Source: Rhynchosporium graminicola | Lineage: Eukaryota > Ascomycota > Leotiomycetes > Helotiales > Ploettnerulaceae | Direction: 5' to 3' | Assembly: GCA_900074885.1 (NCBI GenBank) | Contig: FJUW01000013.1 | Coordinates: forward strand, 911,580 to 975,579 | Length of the DNA stretch: 64,000 nucleotides | Part shown: piece after piece, positions 33,004 to 45,468 of the stretch | Layout of the letters: every line of letters begins with the position of its first letter | Position numbering within the stretch: position 1 is the first letter of the stretch | Notes under the pieces: model-generated | The model's input: the letters and a program-made list of their open reading frames with translations, nothing else | Told to the model about the DNA's origin: nothing | Databases searched by the model: none | Position numbers and translations under genes: made by a program

Positions 33004-33708
33004 ATGGCTGCTGTCGAACACTGCCTTTTCTGCTTCGACGTCTTATCCACGAATCTCGAAGGCAGAGAGCCCATTTCACTCGATAACATCAAAAAGACAT
33101 TGCCTTCCTATTTCAAAGATCAGAATGGTGACGCTTCAAATCCTACTTCAGCATTTACCCCAAGCTCAACATCGTCATCCTCAGCATCTATAATCGAATC
33201 TCCCCTCTTCGTAACCTGGAATACCGTCTCCCCTGGTTCCTCCCATCGTTCTCTCCGCGGCTGCATTGGAACCTTCGAATCACAAGAGCTTTCCTCGGGA
33301 CTAGAATCCTACACCCTCATCTCCGCCCTGCAAGACACCCGCTTCTCTCCCATCTCCAAATCCGAGCTACCCTCTCTCGAAGTCTCCGTGACCCTTCTCA
33401 CTGACTTCGAAGATACCGAAGATCAAATGGACTGGGATCTCGGAACGCACGGGCTGAAGATTACATTCTATTTCAAGGGAAGGAGGTATAATAGTTGTTA
33501 TTTGCCGGATGTGCCGGTGGAACAGGGTTGGACTAAGGAGGAGACGCTTGTGAGTTTGATGCGGAAGGCAGGGTGGAACGGCAGGAAAGATAAGTGGATG
33601 GAGGTTGATAAGTTCACGGGGACGAGATTTCAGGGAAAGGCGCTGAGTTTGGATTATGAGGAGTACAGGAAGTGGAAGAAGTGGGCGGCGAAGCAAGAAG
33701 AAGCTTGA
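33004..33708 (+). CDS. AMMECR1-domain protein
   Basis: A single exon of 234 residues carrying one AMMECR1 domain. The signature L-R-G-C-I-G-T-F is present near residues 80-87. The human homologue is linked to the AMME syndrome, and distant homologues occur in archaea and bacteria, but the biochemical role is not settled. A Ser/Thr-rich insert at about 38-60 separates the first strand from the core. The frame is open upstream to another ATG at 32848, giving a 52-residue extension rich in Pro and Gln; the chosen start (M-A-A-V-E-H-C) fits the family N-terminus. The neighbours are unrelated. Confidence 0.85.
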   Translation: MAAVEHCLFCFDVLSTNLEGREPISLDNIKKTLPSYFKDQNGDASNPTSAFTPSSTSSSSASIIESPLFVTWNTVSPGSSHRSLRGCIGTFESQELSSGLESYTLISALQDTRFSPISKSELPSLEVSVTLLTDFEDTEDQMDWDLGTHGLKITFYFKGRRYNSCYLPDVPVEQGWTKEETLVSLMRKAGWNGRKDKWMEVDKFTGTRFQGKALSLDYEEYRKWKKWAAKQEEA

Positions 33709-35169
33709 GTCTCTATCTGAGTTTTTGCTTGAACAGATAAAGGCGAGATGGTTGGCTAGATGGTTGGCTAGAGAAGAAGTATCGGTTCAGGCGTTAATGG
33801 TAGTAGGGTTGAATAAGGAGTAATACGGTATTGGATGGGCTGAGCTGAAAGGGGAACAGAAATTGGACGGACTATCAATGAATACGACTTCCTTCGGTAG
33901 GATTCTCTTCTTACCAAATTCGATAATCTCACTTTTTTACCCGCCACAAACAGTCGTTGCTGTCGAAGAACGGCTAAGCAAATGAATTATAGGTTGGTCA
34001 ACGGATACTTCATGGGGTGTTCCAGCAAAGCCTTTGACTTCATTGATATCCAGTAAAACAGGCTGTATTGCTTTTGCCGCGAGGCAACCGAGGGGATATT
34101 GAAACCTTATTTTCGGGTATTACAATGACTTAGAGCGAGGGGCGGGTTCGTTCGTCATGGTGAGAGCTGTTGATGGTTTGTACTTACCGTAGCACAGACT
34201 GAAATGACCCTAATTTAACTCATGATCCTCGAGCATGTTTACCCCGCACTTGCCGAAGTGAAGTCTGGACTTCGTTGATTCGTGGTTCTACTAGTCTGCC
34301 TCGTCTACTTCGTTTGCATATGCGGATTACTTGAGAGAATGGTGATTGGAAGTGCGGGGTTAGATGTCTAGATCTCTACTATAAGTACTGCGCAGCTTCA
34401 CATCATCACATGCGATTTCGAGTGGGAAAGCCAAACAAATTGCGACTTTGAAGGGTGTGATACTGCGAACTCAAGTTCAAATCTCAACTCGCGAAGTGGA
34501 GACCGCCTAAGCTTCTGTTAGAGCGCAAATATACAAATTTCGGAAGTCTTCGATTCCGGAGTCCGTGAATGTGAAGCTATCGTGGGAAAAGGCAGCAGTT
34601 CAATGCGGATAAGAGAAGTCTACCCGCAAGGATGACTAGCGCCGGCGATCGTTTTAGGTTCGCCCGGTTGTCTTGGCACAAACATGTGAAGAACCTGTTG
34701 TCCAATACGTGTGCTTGTATTGTGTTACTGGCGCCTTCCCCACCTGAGGTGCCTTTCGATTGATATCACGAACTACCCTCTCATGGGCCTTCGCTCCCCT
34801 CTGCCTCATCCACTTAATTACCGGGAATAGCCTCCTCATAATTTTTCAAATGCATATTAATATAATGGAGAACCTCAATTGAGGAAATATCTCAGCTTTC
34901 TGCCATCGACAAGAATTCGTCAGGGTTTACTTGGGAAGGGTTATACGCGAGGTTTCACTACATGGAGTTTCGATTATCGCGGCTGCAACATCAGTGAGAA
35001 TCTTGGAACACAAGAGAACAGACGACGTAACACTGGCAGTCCGTGACAGGGCGAGCGATCGCGGGGGCATGACCTGACGGTACAATACCATCAAAGCTAT
35101 TTCAGTATCGTGTGGAATGAAAACAAACATCAGGAGACATCCACCATCACGACATAATCCACGCTTAAA
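33709..35169. other. Intergenic region between AMMECR1 and INSIG
   Basis: 1.46 kb without a recognised gene. The last stretch before 35170 is the INSIG promoter/5' UTR. Confidence 0.4.
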
Positions 35170-36329
35170 ATGTCCTCCTCTCAAACGCACATCCACCGCC
35201 CTAAACCTCGCCGTCCATTCGCCCCATTCGACCAGAACGCTGCACCAAAACAACCACCATCTCCTCAACTAGCACCCTCTGAATCGCCCTCACGAACACG
35301 CTCCTACGCCAACCTCACATCCTCAACACTCCTAGGCATATACTCACCCACATCCTCATCCTACCAGGCAGACGATCTTCTCTCGACAACATGGGGATCC
35401 GGGGCACAGACACAACGAACCCCAACTCTCTCTACTCCAGTGACTCGTCCTCGAACGAAACTCCAAGCACATCTCCCTCATTCACAGTCTGCGGCTTCTA
35501 GAGCATTTGCTTTAGGAATGAGGAGTGTGTTGCTTTTTGGTATGGGGATGGGATACGGGGTTCTAGTGAAACATCTGCATGATGATAGACAGCTTGCGCC
35601 GTTCCAGGTGGCGGGGATCGTCAAGCTGAGAAATGATTGGAGATATCTTGCGTTTTGGGGCGTAGCGGGAGTGTTGCTTGGGAGCACGATGCCGTGGATT
35701 GATACGCTGTTCGCGGATTCTAGAGGAGACGTAGGTTCCATATCTGGGGAGGGAGAAGATCAGAAGGAGGCTGCAGAGAGTGGGATCTTTGGTGCGGATT
35801 GGACGCCGGTGGTGAGGAGTGTTGGTGCTTTTATGGGAATCGCTTTTGCTATTGTATGTGTCCTCCTTTCCCTCGGGCGCTCTCTGGATCTCCATCATGC
35901 TACAGAGATGATAGAAGTACTAACAAGTTATCTTAGCGCAAACTCCCATGGGCATCCACCCTGCAAGCCTCACTAACACTCTTCCTTGTCAATCCTGTCC
36001 TCTGGTACCTGATCGACCGCTCCACCCCCGGTTTCATACTCTCCTCCTTCGTCGGCGTGACCGGCACCGCCCTCCTCCTCGCCACCTCCAATCCGGGCAT
36101 TATGCCCTATCCCGCATCGTCCGGCATACCCAAAAGCACGAGAAACGCAACCTCATCGAAATATCTGGGTAGTCTCGGGGATGAGCTTGGGATTGCGGGT
36201 GTGAGGAGAGAAACAATCGAGGGCGGGATTTGGATTCTGAGCGTGCTGTTTTGTAGTTGTGTCTGTTTCGGGAATATCGGGAGGAGGTTGGCTTTGTCCG
36301 GACGGGGAAAGGGGTTTGTGAGGCAGTAG
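35170..36329 (+). CDS. INSIG-domain ER membrane protein (sterol regulation)
   Basis: Two exons, 35170-35853 and 35937-36329, with a GTATGT donor and a TACTAAC branch point, encode 358 residues. INSIG proteins sit in the ER membrane and, in animals and fission yeast, restrain sterol synthesis by acting on HMG-CoA reductase or the SREBP partner. The N-terminal 100 residues are Ser/Pro-rich and disordered, longer than in human INSIG. About six hydrophobic segments follow, starting at residue 118 (L-L-F-G-M-G-M-G-Y-G-V-L-V). The conserved core includes a W-R-Y-L-A-F-W-G segment, a P-W-I-D motif, and after the intron R-K-L-P-W-A-S-T-L-Q and L-W-Y-L-I-D-R. Fungal homologues (Aspergillus InsA, fission yeast Ins1) support the assignment. 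The start is the first ATG in frame. Confidence 0.85.
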
Positions 36330-37081
36330 ATTGGTTTTAGATGGTTGGAACATTGTAAGGAGGAGCACGAGAGAGGAGGAGGACGAAAAAGAATTTCATA
36401 TGAAGATCAATTCTCGTTATTATATTCAAGGACTCCGTAGGATTGCAGGGAGGGAACGAAAATGTCTATGGTGTTGCGTGCTTGGGAGACTAACCTTGGA
36501 TATACCAGCCACAATCATGTTTGTCTGTGACGACAGAAATCGAGTCGATTGTTACAAATTAAGGCGCGGGGAACCCATCATTCACAGCTGTGCGAAATTC
36601 TAAGATTGACGAACTTTCGCTTAACGTTCTACTTCAAACAAGCCTCGAGTGAGAAGCAAGCATTGCTTGTCAGAAACGTCCACATGAGCAAAACAAAATA
36701 AACACACTCGCTTAATCGGAATTCGATTTTGGGGTAGTGCCGAGAACGGAAAGGAAGGTATGGGTACTTACCAAGACAGGAATGGAAATGATTTGCATGC
36801 AGATCAGGATCTACGGCGATTGATAAATGGATCCATGTCTTGCTATGCTGCAGACTGGCCCAACCACCTACAATATCCAAATGAGGTCCAGCGTTGTTGT
36901 CGAACTCGTCACTGCTACAGATTTAAGGTGGGCGGCCTGGTCCACATTGGCGGCCGTATTGTAGGCGTGACTCCCTGGTAACCAACAGTGCTTCGGTGAT
37001 ACAATCGCGTTTCTCACACTATCTTCACAAGAGGAAAGGGGAGATGGCGCATGTTCTCGTTCGGAAGACGTTCGAGCGGTG
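36330..37081. other. Convergent intergenic region
   Basis: Between the 3' ends of INSIG and folylpolyglutamate synthase. No gene recognised. Confidence 0.4.
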
Positions 37082-38846
37082 TCACAAAGCATCTACACCT
37101 TCCAAAATACCAAGAGCCCGTCCAATAAGATGTACACTTCCAGTGATCAAAGCATGCACCTTTTCCTTCCCCATCGAATCTCGATTTTGCTTGCTCAGCC
37201 CTCGCACAACATCGAATGCATCTTCGACGCTGGGCAGTACATGAACAGTGGTATGAGAAGGTGGGTCAAGTGCCCGCCATTTCTCAGCGAAAACTTTCTG
37301 CATCGTAAGTCCAGCTAGAGCGGATGATTCGGTTGATAAGTTGACGTGATCTGCAGGGGTTAGTCATTTGCCGATTTTGGATCAATATTGGAATAGCAGA
37401 CCTTTCTTTGATGCCTCAGAAGAGGGGACTGTTGGGCAAAAGATGACGTGATCGAACTTGATCGAGCCTTGAGACTTGATGGCGTTGTGCAGCCCTTCCA
37501 GCAGCTCCACTGACTCACGGTGTCCCTGTTGATTGAAGATAAGAACGCGAGGTCCTGGCCTGGATCCGTGTCAGTAAATTGAGGGCATAGACAAATCGAA
37601 AGCTTACTGCTCAGCACATTCATCACCAAACCATTTGGCCGCAACGATGATGCTGTCCGCAGTATGAGCGCCATCTAAATACCATGTGATATCTCCGTCA
37701 AGCTTCTTTTCGCATCTCCCTCGCCAAACCACTTGTTCGAGTCCATCAACGAACTCTTTTGACAAGGCATTCTCATATGGCTGGTATCCATCGAGTTTCT
37801 TCAATAGAGCCTCCGTCAGGGCAATAGCGAGACTAGCATTCGATTTCTGAAACGTCGCATCAGGTCTCACTCTCACTCCTTCCAATCTCGGATCCAGCCC
37901 AACAATATCAAGACTCTTCACCCCCCTCTCCTTAGCCCTCTTCTGAATGACATCCAAAGCGGCCGGCAACTGGCTCACTGTGAACGACGGAACGTTTTTT
38001 TTTTGGATCCCAGCTTTATGCCACGCGATCTTATCAATCGTCTCACCAAGCGTAAACGTATGATCAATACCCAGCGTCGAAATACCCGTAACGGCGGGAC
38101 AATCAACGATATTCGTGGAGTCAAATTCACCGCCTACACCTACTTCATAGATTGCAGCATCTACCTTTTCTTGCATGAAGACGTGGTAACTCATGAGATT
38201 CAGATAGCGGAAATACACGGGTTTCTCGAATGGGACGGAGGATTCAGCGGCTGCTGCTTCTAGCCTATCCCATACCTCAAAAAAGTATTTCGCGAAGAGC
38301 TCTGCTGATAATGGGGCGGAGTTGATCCGTATCCTCTCTCGAACGGCGATTAAGTGAGGCGAAGTGAAGAGACCGACGTTGCGAGGAAAGTCGTGCGACT
38401 TGCGATACTGGGAAAGCATGGAGTCGACATAAGCGCATGTCGAGCCTTTGCCTTTAGTCCCTGCTACATGTACTATGTTCAGCTTATCAAGATCACGTTG
38501 CTGAACTGTGTTAGTTTGTGTTTATGATGAAGGAGGAAGTATGTTTACCGAGTATCCGATCCTCGCTAGACATCTTCTGATCTCTTGATTGGAGCCTTCG
38601 TCGATTCTGATGTTCGCATCCCAACGCTTTTTTAGCACCTCATACGGGGTTTGAAGCGTGTTGAGAAGATTGATAGCGTCCTAACATAACGTTAGAAAAT
38701 CGTTCATGGTAAGAGATTGAAGCCCAGACATTGTAGGTTCTAGTCGCCATCATGCATCGTGACGAGGAAAATGCTCGACAGCCAAACTCAAGTGAGAATG
38801 ATCTTCTCAAGGTCCTCGGCCGGAATTTGGGCGGAAGGAGCCGCAT
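37082..38846 (-). CDS. MET7: Folylpolyglutamate synthase, with a mitochondrial leader
   Basis: Five exons: 38846-38730, 38680-38549, 38500-37608, 37559-37402 and 37350-37082, giving 522 residues. The enzyme adds glutamates to tetrahydrofolates with ATP, retaining folates in cytosol and mitochondria. Visible motifs are the P-loop G97-T-K-G-K-G-S-T, the R-E-R-I-R-I segment, Y-E-V-G-V-G-G-E-F-D-S-T, the H-T-F-T-L-G-E-T-I-D-K-I-A-W-H-K-A-G-I block that binds folate and Mg, and D-G-A-H-T. The first 31 residues are Arg- and Ser-rich with one acidic residue (C-R-A-F-S-S-S-R), a good mitochondrial targeting sequence. Internal ATGs at 38753 and 38750 would give a cytosolic form. Intron 1 has a weak GTCTGG donor and intron 4 a GTCTGC donor, so these joins are less certain. 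It is divergent from the MEMO gene. Confidence 0.9.
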
Positions 38847-39196
38847 AGATAAGATCTACCTGTAACAAACTGGTACGGACAGCCAGTCCATACTCACATA
38901 TCTGAAAAACAGAACCAAGTGACGAGGTTCTGAAATGACTTTAGAACCTTAATCCCCCGAAGACTTAAACCCCTGGGGCACTGATAAATGGCGAATGATA
39001 AGCGAGTGCCAAGCTCATCTCAACAGCCTTGTCCTTCAGTCCAGCCACATAGATCCACCTCAGCCTTGTTAGTACCCCTCCTCTGTCTTCCATTACAGCT
39101 GAACATCTTAGCTGACTACACTCCAAGTCTTACTTAACAATCTAACTTTCATGTATTCGTACCGGTCTATTGTCATTTGTCACTGAAACTTTGAAA
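38847..39196. promoter_or_regulatory. Shared promoter region of FPGS and MEMO genes
   Basis: 350 bases between head-to-head starts. A small upstream frame (39151-39186, ATG to TGA, 11 codons) ends ten bases before the MEMO ATG. Confidence 0.5.
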
Positions 39197-40241
39197 ATGA
39201 CTACAAGATCTGCCAGCCACGCCGGATCATGGTACTCATCAAGAAGCTCTACACTTTCGAATGAGCTCGAGCAATGGCTTGCCCAAGTTCCCGATACAAT
39301 CGATGGAACACAACTACCAGTACCAGGCGCAAGAATCATTATTGCGCCGTGAGTAACTTATACGCTGCAAATAATGTCTCGTACTAAGATTATGAAGACA
39401 TGCAGGCTACTCATACTCTGGTCCCGCAGCAGCTTGGGCTTACAAATCCCTTGATCTCACAAATGCCAAACGCATCTTCCTTCTAGGGCCTTCACATGCT
39501 CTGTATCTTCCCGGCTGTGCAACTTCGGGGCATACCAAATACGCTACCCCCCTTGGGGATCTGAACATTGACACCGTAACTACGAAGGAATTGCAAGATA
39601 CTGGGAATTTCGACAAGATGAGCAAGAGTGCCGATGAGACGGAACATAGCCTCGAAATGCATCTCCCATATATCTTCAAGATGCTCTCCCAATCTTTCAA
39701 GTCGGCTTCTGACTATCCGCCTCTGGTACCAATTCTTGTTGGAAACACAGATGCAGAAGCAGAGAAGTCGTACGGAAAGATTCTTGCACCATATCTTGCG
39801 GATCCAACATCAGTCTTCGTTGTGTCGTCAGATTTCTGCCATTGGGGTTTACGATTCCAGTACACATACTACCTTCCAGCCTCCCCTTCATCCGCAGCAG
39901 CAAGCTCGAGTGGCGGATATTCGTTGAAGAAAAGAGACAAGGACCCTACAAGACCCATGATACACGAAAGTATTGGACGACTTGACAAGCTCGCCATGGA
40001 TGCTATCGAGACTGGCAAGCACGATGATTTCTTGGGAAACTTGAGGCAGACTGGCAATACCGTTTGCGGGAGACATCCGATTGGTGTAGTAATGGCTGCG
40101 ATAGAAGCTCTGGAGAAGGAGGGTAAGGTCTCTGGTGAAGGGAAGGGCAAGTTCAAGTTTGTGAGGTATGAGAGAAGTAGTGAGGTTGAAGAGATTACCG
40201 ATTCGTCGGTAAGCTATGCGAGTGCCTATGCAGTGCTTTGA
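39197..40241 (+). CDS. MEMO-family protein (Mho1-like)
   Basis: Exons 39197-39348 and 39398-40241, joined across a 49-nt intron with a GTGAGT donor and a TACTAAG branch point, encode 331 residues. MEMO proteins are conserved from archaea to humans, with a fold like metal-dependent dioxygenases; human MEMO1 binds copper or iron and acts in cell motility and redox. The expected conserved residues appear in A-P-H-A-G-Y-S-Y-S-G at the intron join, G-P-S-H-A-L-Y, S-S-D-F-C-H-W-G, and G-N-T-V-C-G-R-H-P-I-G near the C-terminus. A Ser/Ala-rich insert (about residues 217-230) interrupts the core. The chosen ATG is the first on this frame and is preceded by an upstream ORF that may dampen translation. 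Confidence 0.9.
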
Positions 40242-42085
<1,844 letters not shown>

Positions 42086-42272
42086 TGTTGATCTGGAGAA
42101 TGGGCTTACGAGTTGGGAATGTGGAGTACCGGTAGATGGCGGTGAGTAAGTAGCATTAGATACTAAACCTCTTTTCTCGCGCCTTATTTCCCCTCCTATT
42201 TCTCTTTGAAGCCTCTTCGCGAGGTCGTCCGAAGATACTTCTTTACCCCTCCAGATCAGTGACGACCACTCT

Positions 42273-42818
42273 CTACTGGACATAGAATCCCCACTGCATC
42301 CACATCCACACCAGAGTGCTGCTCGCAATCACCACTGGGAATACCAATCCCTCACCCAGTCTCGCTGTCCCAAAAATCCACCACTCACTCATGAAGTGCC
42401 ACCATGCAACGACATACGTCAAGTACGCCAATTGGTAGAATTGTGGATTGCTAATATTGTACGCAGCGTAAATGCGTACCAGTGACTGGATCAGCGTCCA
42501 GGTTCCGAAGGTTCGTGATTGGAGAGGCGTGGCTGGGGAATTGGAAGGTGCTTTTGTTTTGGGTGATGATTTGGAGTTACTAGAGAGGATGGGAGTTTGG
42601 AGTTTGGGACCTGCATAAAGACGCGCGGTGTAGGAGAGTGTTAAGTAGGATTGAATTGTATTTCCTAAGGCGACGACCGAGAGCTGTAATTATAGTTTAT
42701 TAGCTTTATGTTTTGGTGACTGTATGGAAAGGGGACAACATACGAATAGCATCCATTTTGGCAGGATACCTTCGTGCTGAGGCAGGTAGGATGTTATGGT
42801 CTCGAGAAGGGACGACAT
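42273..42818 (-). CDS. ERG28: Ergosterol biosynthetic scaffold protein Erg28
   Basis: Two exons, 42818-42744 and 42683-42273, give 161 residues; the joining intron is 60 nt with GTATGT and an ATTACAG acceptor. Erg28 is an ER membrane scaffold that holds the sterol C-4 demethylation enzymes (Erg25, Erg26, Erg27). The N-terminal L-P-K-W-M-L-F, the V-V-A-L-G-N-T-I-Q-S-Y segment, R-x-F-G-T-W-T-L-I-Q-S-x-V-R-I-Y-A-A-Y and the later A-W-W-H-F-x-S-E-W-W-I-F-G-T block agree with the family. Four hydrophobic segments are visible. A short hydrophilic loop of about 30 residues rich in Ser, Lys and Pro precedes the second conserved block. The gene was not obvious as a single frame because of its intron. 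It is divergent from the RO-10 gene, 177 bp away. Confidence 0.9.
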
Positions 42819-42995
42819 TCTGTTGGGGTTTTTTTCGCCAATTGAAGCCACGGCGATGTTTCGTGAGTTGTCTGTAAATGAAGCTGGGGATTAGAATACG
42901 CACGGACCACAGGGTTATTCAGCCTTATCTCGTATGTGTGTAGCAATAGAGTGAGGGACCTCCTGGAATTGACAAAGCATCTCAACCAAGTCAGG
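42819..42995. promoter_or_regulatory. Compact bidirectional promoter of Erg28 and RO-10
   Basis: Only 177 bases separate the two translation starts, so both core promoters must lie here. No known operator was identified. Confidence 0.6.
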
Positions 42996-43665
42996 ATGCA
43001 GAACACATTCGATCAAACTGCAACGGAAACAATCGATCTCCTTGAAGCACGTTTAAGAAGAATAGAATTTGCGATCTCCGGCCAAGTAGAGCAGATCCCA
43101 AGCTCCAACAATGCGCCTTCAGCAACCCAGAGACTTGCCAGCTTAGAGCACTCTCTTCATCAATTAGCCTCGAAGTCTAGGGCGATTCAAGAACTTTTGA
43201 AACTACGTATGTGATAACGTGTTTCCAAAGATATTTTTCTGACTTGCCTACCTCCTAGACTCCAAACACCCCGACCTCTTTCAATCCCCCTCTCCCCGCG
43301 ACCCACCGACCACCCTCGACAGCTCAACAATCCTCTCCATCATCCTTTCATCCGCCAGCTCCTACCCGTCTACCTCCTCGCGCCTCACATCCATCATGGA
43401 CGTCCCCATCCCAGCTGCAGAAGTATCCACTCAACTCATCGAACTGCAGCCTAGAATTGCGAAGATTGAAGCGGTGCAAGCGGCCCAGAATGAGGATATC
43501 AAGGAGCTAAGAGAGAAGAGTGCGAAGTTGGTACAGAAGTGGTATCTGGGTGATATTTTGGGGGCGGGAGAAGAATGGGCGGGCTACGAGGGGAGGGTTG
43601 GAAGGGTGGAGCAGAGGTTGAGGAGGGTGGTGAAGGCGAGGAGGACGGATGATGCTATGATATGA
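42996..43665 (+). CDS. Nuclear distribution protein RO-10-like (dynactin p24-type)
   Basis: Two exons, 42996-43206 and 43259-43665, encode 205 residues. The protein is largely alpha-helical with several heptad stretches (an N-terminal helix with L-L-E-A-R-L-R-R-I-E-F, a long middle helix with A-S-L-E-H-S-L-H-Q-L-A, and a C-terminal one with L-Q-P-R-I-A-K-I-E-A-V). This arrangement, with the W-Y-L-G-D-I-L-G segment before the last helix, matches the fungal RO-10 family, which in Neurospora is needed for nuclear migration and resembles the dynactin p24/p22 shoulder subunit. The chosen ATG is the first in frame; upstream the frame opens only with a GTG. The call rests on fold and motifs, and short coiled-coil proteins can be confused. 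Confidence 0.75.
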
Positions 43666-44378
43666 GGGGATATGTGTGCTGAGCTGCCAAGTTTGAGTCA
43701 CTTATTGGAACGCAATTCCAAGCTGAGTGCATTGCGACGATTCGATGGAGGACGATGGCTACTTGGGAAAGCTCGCACCTGCAAGAAATATTCGATTTAT
43801 GAAGGAGCCCGTCCATCTAATGCAGTATTATGGCGAGACCGACTGCACGACAATAAATCTGTTATGTCGGATTCGAGGCACCTTTGTTGTTGAAGGCCTG
43901 CATTGGGTGTCCTCAACTCGGACAACCCAAGTGCATGGCAACGAGAGCCTCAAGGTACTTTGCCATTCTAGCATAGCCGATCTGCATAGAGGCGCATCCT
44001 GTCAGAGTCTGGTCTTTGTGCGACAGCACTCAGGCTGGAATGCACTCCAAAAGTCTCATCGACATAAGCGGGGATAGCTAGAAGGCACCTACACGACGCA
44101 CGAAAATAGAGTTATAGCTAGGATAATCTGTGTCCGAAATGAATACTATATTCAGCCGTCGTTTCCCCGTGTACTCTGCTTTAAGTGTCGGGAGAGTGAT
44201 TTTGACAAGCGTATGGTCTGATCATGTACCTATGCACTCTCGATTTCCTTTTGACGATTTCTTCTCCAGTTCGTTCTGCGTAGTGATGAATGCAATCAAA
44301 CAAAAGGGATGTTTAATGCTTAGAGGTAAAGGCAGGGCTAAAGGAACAGTTCTGAACTTCTGAATGGCGGTCGCCCGT
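43666..44378. other. Intergenic region before the terminal-repeat island
   Basis: No recognised gene. It includes the RO-10 3' end and some Ser/Thr-rich open frames without family resemblance. Confidence 0.35.
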
Positions 44379-44443
44379 CAAGTGACGACCACTGGACAGT
44401 TCGGCGTGTAGGTAAATAGATATACCAAAAGGAATTTACCGGG
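44379..44443 (+). repeat. Left terminal-repeat copy
   Basis: Inward-facing end of the terminal-repeat family described for the cluster. Its first nine bases (CAAGTGACG) equal the inverse of 45107-45115. Confidence 0.6.
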
Positions 44444-45053
44444 GCCGAGTCTTTGATAGTTCCTTTTAAAAAAGACTACTAATATCGAGAATCATACTTG
44501 GAAGGAAGGATTTAAAAGCTACCTAGGCTACCGCTGTATGGTATTAGCCGCAAACTAAACAGGCGAGAACGAAGAAAATCAACAAAATACCCCTTCTAGG
44601 ACGTTGTATAATAAGATGTTAAATGAAGTAAGAGTTCAGATAAAAGCACTCCTCTATTCGCAAGAAGCGCTACTACCTTTTAGTAATACCTTTAATCAAT
44701 TCTGGTCTGTAGATATGAAGAAGTCGTTGTGCTCTTCCGCGTCTCGATTTTGGTGTGCGGATAATACCGTACACCAGGAGCTAGGTACCTAGGAACAGTA
44801 TTAAATCCTCAGTAGTTACGGGTTAAGGATATCATTTCCCCCTTTTAACTGCCTTAGGTTTAGTAGTAGCCTGCTTCCCTAAGGTAGGTAAAGATACTTT
44901 TGCTAAACCGTCTGAAGCCTAAAACCTTTAAATATTACGTTCAAGTCAACAACCTAGCGTGAATGCCGAGTCTTGCGATACTAAGGTACTAAGTAGTTTG
45001 CTCCAATTTTTCAATTAGGAAGGTATGCGAAATTTCCTTACATAAAAGCTGTC

Positions 45054-45115
45054 CCCAGTAATTCCTTTCCTGTACCTCTATTTATATGCACCAAATATTT
45101 AGTCATCGTCACTTG
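45054..45115 (-). repeat. Middle terminal-repeat copy, inverted
   Basis: Reverse complement begins CAAGTGACG and ends GGAATTACTGGGG, as in the left copy. Confidence 0.6.
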
Positions 45116-45404
45116 ATAGTTATTTCGCCGTTTAGATCTATTCCTTTATCCCTGCCTTTGCCTCTACGGTATCAACCTCAACGCAGTAGCTAAATGGAGT
45201 TGATATCTGGTCATTAATGGAGCGAAAATATGTTCTAGAAAAGTATAGCTTCTAGTGTAATGTAAGGTAGTCGAAGGGGTGAAGTTTATCCTTGCCCCGC
45301 ATCTGCTATTCAGTACCTGTTACTAGCTCCTGAATCACTCCCCTTGTGGTATGATCTCTATTTCAAATAGTCTTTCTTGGTAGGGAACCATTAAAGACCC
45401 GTCG

Positions 45405-45468
45405 CCTAGTGATTCCCTTTTTGTACCTCTATTCAAATTCCGAACCGTCCAGTGACCGACCGTCACTG
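45405..45468 (-). repeat. Right terminal-repeat copy, inverted
   Basis: Reverse complement begins CAGTGACGGTCGGTCACTG, a perfect 7-bp palindrome with a 5-nt loop, then shares GGACGGTTCGG and AATAGAGGTACA with the other copies. Confidence 0.6.

Larger units (their letters stand above)
44379..45468. mobile_element. Cluster of decayed elements with related terminal repeats
   Basis: Three related ends of about 60-65 nt lie in this stretch. The left one, plus orientation, starts at 44379 with CAAGTGACG and continues through ACTGGACAGTTCGG to a segment ending AAAAGGAATTTACCGGGG near 44443. The second is its inverse: it ends at 45115 in CGTCACTTG and starts near 45054 with CCCAGTAATTCC. The third ends at 45468 in CCGTCACTG and starts near 45405 with CTAGTGATTCCC. 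The pair 44379/45115 would make an element of about 737 bp and the pair 44379/45468 one of 1090 bp. No transposase is recognisable, so these look like miniature inverted-repeat or badly decayed DNA transposons. No target-site duplication could be seen, so the ends are uncertain. Confidence 0.55.
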
